In this document: in pieces, positions 57,897 through 64,000 of the stretch
How the letters are laid out: the number at the start of each line of letters is the position of its first letter
Position numbering within the stretch: position 1 is the first letter of the stretch
Assembly (NCBI GenBank): GCA_026929865.2
Contig: CM049397.1
Coordinates: 310,001 to 374,000, forward strand
Length of the DNA stretch: 64,000 nt
DNA from: Hyperoplus lanceolatus
Lineage: Eukaryota > Chordata > Actinopteri > Uranoscopiformes > Ammodytidae
Direction: 5' to 3'
Translations under genes and position numbers: made by a program
The notes under the pieces: model-generated
Told to the model about the DNA's origin: nothing
The model's input: only the letters and a program-made list of their open reading frames with translations
Databases searched by the model: none

Positions 57897-58590
57897 CAGT
57901 GTTTCCCCCAGGAAATTACTTAGTCAAGGTCCAGGGGAACAGGAGGCGCGGCGCAACGCGGCAGCATTTTTGGGGGTATTTTGCTCAGAGACGCCAATGT
58001 GCACTAAAGAAATAGACAACTGTTTATTTGAATACAAAAATACAACTGACACTGACCTTAGAGTTGTGCAATTGTGTTTGTGTGGCACTTCTGTAAACTT
58101 ACTGAAACTTGGCTGGGCCATCATTCTCATGCATTCATCAGTCTTTTCTCTGCGCTGTCTAAGCTGATAGATAGGGTGTGTTGCCACGGTGATATGGAGT
58201 CTTAAACTGTTCTAGCTTTGCACAGCACTACCTTCTGTTCAGCTAAATATCCCCATTAGAACAGCGCTGAGTGTATTTTTGCCACTAGTTCAATGATGGC
58301 TTGCTTCTGCTCGTTGACTCCGCGGACATGCCGTATAGTCACGCGCGCAGAGCCGTTGAGCTGCAGACATACACAGAGCAGCTGATGGGGAAACGCTTGT
58401 GTACATTTATTTACCGCAAGTCGAGGCCTTTCGCGCAGTTGTGACCATGCACAAGCACACATCATGCTTGCTAGTACATTAATTGTGCAGCACTAAAAAT
58501 AAAAAATTTAATTTATTTTTTAATTTTTTTGGTCGGTAGGTAGTCAAGGCGGGGGGCTTGCGTTGCCATATAGCGCTGGGGGAAACACTG
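57897..58590. mobile_element. hAT-like element close to zfr exon 4 (694 bp)
   Basis: Ends cagtgtttcccccagg and gctgggggaaacactg are inverted. The flanks attattat (57889-57896) and attagtat (58591-58598) match at 7 of 8. Its right end is 28 bp from exon 4. Another fragment of the family is at about 35038. Confidence 0.87.
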
Positions 58591-58618
58591 ATTAGTATTA
58601 TTTTTCTTCCCTCTGCAG
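58588..58618 (+). promoter_or_regulatory. Predicted branch point and acceptor of zfr intron 3
   Basis: ctgat at 58588-58592 fits the branch consensus, with A at 58591, 28 nt before exon 4. The tract tatttttcttccctctgcag follows. The ctg comes from the transposon end and the branch A from its target duplication. Confidence 0.5.
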
Positions 58619-58748
58619 GACTCTTATTCCTATGTCCGGTCCACAGCTCCTGCTGTAGCTTATGACAGTAAACAATACTACCAGGCCAATGCTACAGCGG
58701 CTGTTGCACAGCCACAACCCAGTGTGGCAGATTCCTACTACCAGACAG
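58619..58748 (+). CDS. zfr: zfr coding exon 4
   Basis: After acceptor ttcttccctctgcag, 130 bp encode [40 protein letters not shown] and YQT, then G before the donor gtatgc. Human ZFR has the same [21 protein letters not shown] block and continues with APKAGYSQ, where the next codon begins with G. This brings the visible protein to 173 residues. The remaining exons, with all zinc fingers and the DZF domain, were not found in 58749-64000. Confidence 0.96.
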
Positions 58749-59164
58749 GTATGCTACATATTCATTAATTTTCATTCACTCTTACCCCTTTTAATCAACA
58801 GACGTGCACATAAAAATGTTATTCTCGCATGTTCTTCCGACATTGGAGCCATTCACATTCATATGCCATTACAATGCCATAGAAAGTCATCATACCCTTT
58901 TAGAATGTTCACTTTTTTTGCTTTACAGACTGAAAAATTTCCCGCTTTATTTACACATTTTGACTACACCATTCATTCCTAGCACCGGACAGGAGGGTGT
59001 TATTTGTTAAGCTGGTATTGGTGGCTGCTATTGCATCTAGCGTACCCACCATCTCTACCATTGTGTCCTTGAGTAAGACACTTAACCCAAAACTGCTCAA
59101 GGGGCCCTGCGCTATGACCCCCCCCCTCAAAGTGGAAACTTGTGTACAATTGAATTACGTACTT
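58749..59164 (+). other. Start of zfr intron 4
   Basis: No exon or element border seen; the region ends near a gggctgtcgcggtaac hAT-type end. Confidence 0.4.
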
Positions 59165-60720
59165 TAGGGCTGTCGCGGTAACTGCAAAAATTAATGACCG
59201 TGTTATGAACAAGACAACCGCAGAGCATGGTAGGCCATAGACATTATAAAGGATAGACACCGCATTGGGCGTTGAGCGCGAGAAATGCGGGCGCCATCTT
59301 GGACCGGTCACACGTTCCACTCAGTGTAGTCTGTTTGAAAGGTGGAATGAACTGTCAGCGCATGTAATTAATCATATCTCATTAAATACCAAACTGATTT
59401 TCACGCGGTTTTCTTTGCTGCAAAGATCATACGTGTAGCTAAGATACAGGGCACAAGTTTCGACTTGTTTTAATATTCTTAGTGGGCTTAACAGTCATAG
59501 AAGATTCTGATATGATATAAGTAACCAGACGTCCGAGTCACACACTACGTCCGGGAGGAGATTGAAACGGAGGATGTGTTTCTGCTTGGGGAACATATTG
59601 AGGCATCGACAACCACCATTCCGACTTGTTGTCATTGGTTGTGTCTGTCTTTCACAAATTAAGGCTGATTTCCTGTCTGTGTCTGAGGAACCAACTCGAG
59701 ACTAGATTGAATTTGGTATCCCCCCCTAGTATAGAACATTGGACAACCAAGAAGACTTTGCTTTTAAATAATCCCGTCCTCTTTTAAGAGGCAATTGCCT
59801 AACAAGCTTGTGTTTTAAATTAGAGAAATAAAACATATTTTTACATGAACACTCATGTTGTCCTTCTCTTTTAATGAGATATTATATACACTGGTTTTTA
59901 TTTATATTTAATGCCTTCATGGGAAACATCCACCCTTCATATGTACCATGCTCGACTACTCCTCCTAAATTGCCCCGAGCTAACTCCAGTTTAGGAATAA
60001 CTGCAGCCTAATTCATGGAATGCTCTGCAGAGAAACTTAAAAATGACTGCTCTTCCTACTCTTGGTTTATTTGAATCTATGATTTCTGAATTTTACACAT
60101 CTGACTGTAACTGTTTTAGCTGAATTCATTGTTCATTTAGTATTTTATTTTTGCTCTTGTTTTGTATTTTGTATAGGCCTACTTTATTTGAATTAATATA
60201 TTTTATCCTATTTTATTTCTGTTCTCTGTTTATGTTATCCTCATTAGGTTTTTCAATCAGATTGCTAGTCAAACTGGAAATGTCTCCGTTTTCCCCCTTT
60301 TCGGGGGATGTTCCTCGTTTTGATCTTGGACGTCTGGTTACTTATATCATATCAGAATCTTCTATGACTGTTAAGCCCACTATGAATATTAAAACACGTC
60401 GAAACTTGTGCCCTGTATCTTAGCTACATGTATGATCTTTGCAGCAAAGAAAACCGCGTGAAAATCAGTTTGGTATTTAATGAGATATGATTAATTACAT
60501 GCGTTGACAATTCATTGCACCTGCCAAACAGACTACACTGAGTGGAACGTGTGACCGGTTCAAGATGGCGGCCCCACGGCTCGTCAGCGCCAATAGGCAG
60601 TAGCAGCCAACGCGGCGTCTATCCTTTATAATGTCTATGTGGTAGGCCACCCCCACAACCGCACGTGACGTCACCTCTTTTCATGTTCAGACAGAAACAA
60701 TGGCAACTGCTCTGGAACCT
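59165..60720. repeat. Outer hAT-type sequence split at 59236-60639
   Basis: gggctgtcgcggtaactgca with gacaaccgcagagcatggta on the left continues on the right as ccacccccacaaccgcacgt. A possible start atggcaactgctctggaacc at 60700 reads MATALEPNPLGGFQPNE and may be a transposase remnant. Confidence 0.55.
59236..60639. mobile_element. Element with about 300-bp inverted ends (1.4 kb)
   Basis: Left arm 59236 to about 59535 (catagacattataaaggata onward) and right arm about 60324 to 60639 are reverse complements with scattered changes. The flanks share tggtaggc (59228-59235 and 60640-60647), or 9 bp if one border base is reassigned. The long ends with 8-9-bp duplications fit hAT or Mutator-like elements. 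Confidence 0.85.
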
Positions 60721-60978
60721 AATCCTTTGGGAGGCTTTCAGCCAAATGAAATAGAAGAACCACCTAATTTAGATGAAGCAGTGTTTTACTTTCAACGGAA
60801 CCTCCCGCCCCCACTGAGATTCTCAATTTTTTTAATTTCTTTTTTGTGTGCCAAATAACAGAAATCATCTATCTTAGGTCTCTTTTCATATAGAGAAGTT
60901 GCTATTTGTTAAATAAACTATACGCTTGTGATATTTATCTAATATATGTGAAGGTAGTGTCTTCTACTCCGTTGCTAG

Positions 60979-61038
60979 GGGGGGGTAAATATAAAGAGAA
61001 TGCACGCTGGGGGGGTAAATATAAAGAGAATGCACGCT
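60979..61038. repeat. Tandem duplication, 30-bp unit, two copies
   Basis: A G-run followed by taaatataaagagaatgcac and gct occurs twice in succession. Confidence 0.93.
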
Positions 61039-61916
61039 CTTATTTCTCTTTCCTCCAAAAAATCAATCCATAACTCAATCAGCCTTATAGGCACAACATT
61101 CAGCAGCGGGCAGCTCCGGTGAAAAAGGAATACAGGGAAAATGTTGCTCTATTAAAAAAAAATCCCTTTTAAAAAGTTTGAGAGTTGATGCTTTGTGTGT
61201 GCTGGTGTCATGAGGCGTGGAGGAGCAATCCTAAACACTGCGACATTATACTCACGGCATGTTCCGTTTGACATTACGCTATATTTAATATACATTTTCA
61301 AATCAATGGTCCTATAGCTCTACTTGTATGGATCGTCACTCCACAAAGCCTACCTGACTCACTGCCTGTCACTGTGCAGAACATGGGAGTTAATAATGAA
61401 GTGAATGGAGGTCTGGAATTAATTTAAAGCCCCTTGCGTCTGAGGGTCTGATCAAGCATTTTTTGACGTGCTGGCAGTAAGAAGGTGCAACAATACTATT
61501 GCGCGGTGCAATAATACTATTGCTCTATTGAGCCACCCTGTTAGCCTGAAAATCTAGACCCATATCTAGAAAGATGTAGGGTCTGGCGATAAGCAATAGA
61601 CCTTCCCTACTCAAGGGGCAGCACCAACGCATGCATTTCAAATACCACTGCACGCAATTAGATAGACTACGACCAATCGGAACAATGAACATTTTGGCAT
61701 TTTAAGCCTCGTTAATTAATTTTTTTAATTTAATTATTTTCTAGATAATTTATTTTTTTGCACTGCTGTCACCCGGTTTGGCCTAAGTGCGCCATACATA
61801 GGGCTCTGGCCCCGCCCATATCAGATAGAACAATTTGATTGGTTAGTCAGAATTTACTGGCGGTGCTAACTGGTGAATTAAACTTTTGCCGCGAATAGTA
61901 GGGTTACAGGGTTTTA
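61039..61916 (+). other. zfr intron 4, unassigned
   Basis: No exon, paired ends or arrays recognised. The stretch around 61545-61660 resembles dispersed fish repeat sequence but its borders could not be set. Confidence 0.35.
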
Positions 61917-62115
61917 CCTGGCTCAGAATGGGCCTTTGGGGGGTCAGTACGCAGAGCGAATTTTTTTGGGGTCACGACTGTGCAACAGTAAAGGGGAAAC
62001 GTTTGTGTATTTCAAGAGGGGTGTGGGGTTAGGAGAGCGGAGTTTCTGTCCAGATAAAGAGCATTTCAGTTAGCCTGTAAATCTCTTGTTACCATGGAGC
62101 CAGAGAGACAGACTC
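61917..62115 (-). repeat. End of the hAT family at 48248-51546
   Basis: cagggttttacctggctcag to ttgttaccatggagcc matches, in reverse complement, the right end of the nest at 48248-51546 (without its nested insertions): the ggggtcagtacg and gtgcaacagtaaa blocks are shared. Confidence 0.8.
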
Positions 62116-62335
62116 TCTCTAAATGTTGCTTGTTTTTCACTTGAAAAGACAACAATACGTCCACTTGCAACAATTGTAAAGTTTCCATTTCGTCAAATAA
62201 CACAAGCACGAGCGCAAGCGAGCAGACGGCGATCGTGACGGATCAACGTTTAAATGTCCGCTGCCTGTCTAGTCGACACCAGATTTGCCCATTGGACGTA
62301 CACAATGTGTGAGAATTAGTGTATGTGTAGACATA

Positions 62336-63896
62336 CAGGTGAAACTCGAAAAATTTGAATATTGTGCAAAAGTTCATTTATTTCAGTAAATCATCTTTAA
62401 AGGTGAAATGTATATCTTATACAGACTCATTACATGCAAAGTGAGATAGGTGAAGCCTTTATTTGTTATAATTGTGATTATTATGGCTTACAGTTTATAA
62501 AAACCCCAAATTCAAAATCTCAGAAAATTTGAATATTACATAAAATCAATAAAAAAAGGTTTTTAAATACAGAAATGTCGGCCCTCTAGAAAGTATAATC
62601 ATGCATATGTACTTGGTTTGGGCCCCTTTTGCATGAATTCTTGCCTCAATGCGGCGTGGCATGGATGCTATCAGCCTGTGGCACTGCTGAGGTGTTATGG
62701 AAGCCCAAGTTGCTTTGATAGAGGCCTTCAGCTCGTCTGTATTGTTGGGTCAGGTGTGTCTCATCTGCCTCTTGACAGTACTCCATAGTTTCTCTATTGG
62801 GTTCAGGTCAGGAGAGTTGTCTGGCCAATCAACACAGTAATACCATGGTCAGTTAACCAGTTACTTGTGGTTTTGGCACTCTGGACAGGTGTCAAGTCTT
62901 GCTGGAAAAAGTATTTCAGCATCTCCATAAAGCTTGTCAGCAGACAGGAGCATGAAGTGCTCTAAAATCTCCTGGTAGGCAGCTGTGGTGACTTTGGACT
63001 TGATAACACAGTGGACCAACACCATCAGATGACATGGTGCCTCAAATCCTCACAGATTGTTGTAACTTGACAGTGGTCTTCAAGCCCCTTGGATTTTGTG
63101 CCCCTCCACTCTTCCTCTAGACTGTGGGACCTTGATCTCCAAATGAAACGCAACATTTAATTTGGATCAGTGATGCTTTGAGGTATCATGACATCTGCTG
63201 CTGTTAGTCCACTGTGTTATCAAGTCCAAAGTCACCACAGCCATCTACCAGAAGATTTTAGAGAACTTCATGCTTCTGTCTGTTGACAAGCTTTATGGTG
63301 GTGGACAATTTCCATTTCCAGCTAGACTTGGCACTTGCCCACTGTACCATAAACCACTGGTAACTGGTTGACTGACCATGGTATTACTGTGCATGAATGG
63401 CCAGACAACTCTCCTGACCTGAACTCCATAGAGAAACTATTGGCTATTGTCAAGAGGCAGACGATACACACCAGACACAACAATACAGAGGAGCTGAAGG
63501 CCTCTATCAAAGCAACCTGGGCTTCCATAACACCTCAGCAGTGCCACAGGCTGATAGCATCCATGCCACGCCTCATTTAGGCAATAATTCATGCAAAAGG
63601 GGCCCATACCAATTACTTAGTACATATGCATGATTATACTTTCTAGAGGGCCGACATTTCTGTATTTAAAATCCTTTTTTTATTGATTTTATGTAATATT
63701 CTAATTTTCTGAAATTTTGAATTTGGGATTTTCATAAGCTGTAAGCCATAATAATCACAATTATAACAAATAAAGGCTTGAAATATCTCACTTTGAATGT
63801 AATGAGTCTATATAATATATTAGTTTCACCATTTAGGTTGAATTACTGAAATAAATTAACTTTTGCACGATATTCTAATTTTTCGAGTTTCACCTG
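62336..63896. mobile_element. Fold-back Tc1 element with about 0.67-kb arms
   Basis: TA at 62334-62335 and 63897-63898 flank ends caggtgaaactcgaaaaatt and aatttttcgagtttcacctg. The reverse complement continues inward to tttggacttgataacacagtgga (62990-63014) and tccactgtgttatcaagtcc (63207 on). Each arm carries the transposase C-terminus: plus strand 63368-63580 reads VHEWPDNSPDLNSIEKLLAI with the last catalytic Glu; the left arm carries the same text on the minus strand. The loop (about 63015-63206) is further transposase sequence. Confidence 0.9.
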
Positions 63897-64000
63897 TATG
63901 TGTGGGCTAATAAAAGAGGGAGAGAGATAAAAAGGTGAGAGCAGCATAAAGCAAAGCAAAAAGGTTTTCTTGACCGCTGCCTTAAGCCCTGCAGTGTTTA

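Overview
The window looks like teleost fish nuclear DNA. It carries coding exons of two conserved vertebrate genes with GT-AG splice sites, set in very dense transposon debris: many hAT-like elements with 8-bp target duplications, Tc1/mariner, Harbinger-like and TTAA-targeting elements, CR1/L2/Rex-type LINEs, tRNA-derived SINEs and microsatellites. There are no bacterial-style operons, ribosomal RNAs or CRISPR arrays.

Host genes. ptar1 (protein prenyltransferase alpha-subunit repeat protein) lies on the minus strand. Its first coding exon is at 19378-19463 and its second at 902-1071, separated by an 18.3-kb intron; the rest of the gene lies left of the window. zfr (zinc-finger RNA-binding protein, DZF family) lies on the plus strand, with coding exons at 44991-45027, 45193-45274, 57135-57405 and 58619-58748. 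These encode its first 173 residues; the zinc fingers and DZF domain lie to the right. The genes are head to head, with 25.5 kb between start codons. Several predicted exons were assigned from remembered vertebrate protein sequences, and reading frames and splice phases join exactly.

Layout. 1-901: ptar1 intron 2, old repeats. 1072-19377: ptar1 intron 1, with a Tc1 element, a hAT nest in a TG microsatellite (5207-8016), a SINE, and a 10-kb hAT nest (8488-18635) holding a Tc1, a LINE and three hATs. 19464-44990: intergenic, with a TTAA/hAT nest (19592-24276), Tc1 debris, a pseudogene of a multi-copy fish gene family, three Harbinger-like elements (27441-31594), LINE fragments, a P2X7-like Cys-rich exon, and the zfr promoter. 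45275-57134: zfr intron 2, with a Harbinger MITE nested in another element, a four-member hAT nest (48248-51546) and a 4.9-kb composite (51737-56678). 57406-58618: zfr intron 3, with a hAT ending 28 bp before exon 4. 58749-64000: zfr intron 4, with two long inverted repeats.

The two genes are not known to act together: PTAR1 is a prenyltransferase subunit and ZFR a nuclear double-stranded-RNA-binding protein. The most interesting points are the transposon-derived branch point before zfr exon 4, the long inverted repeats inside a gene whose product binds dsRNA, a TTAA element inserted into its own relative, a repeated 16-mer in the 51.7-56.7 kb composite, and a series of perfect short-loop hairpins. 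Coordinates of nested elements come from matching terminal inverted repeats and target duplications by eye; superfamily labels are inferences from those signatures.
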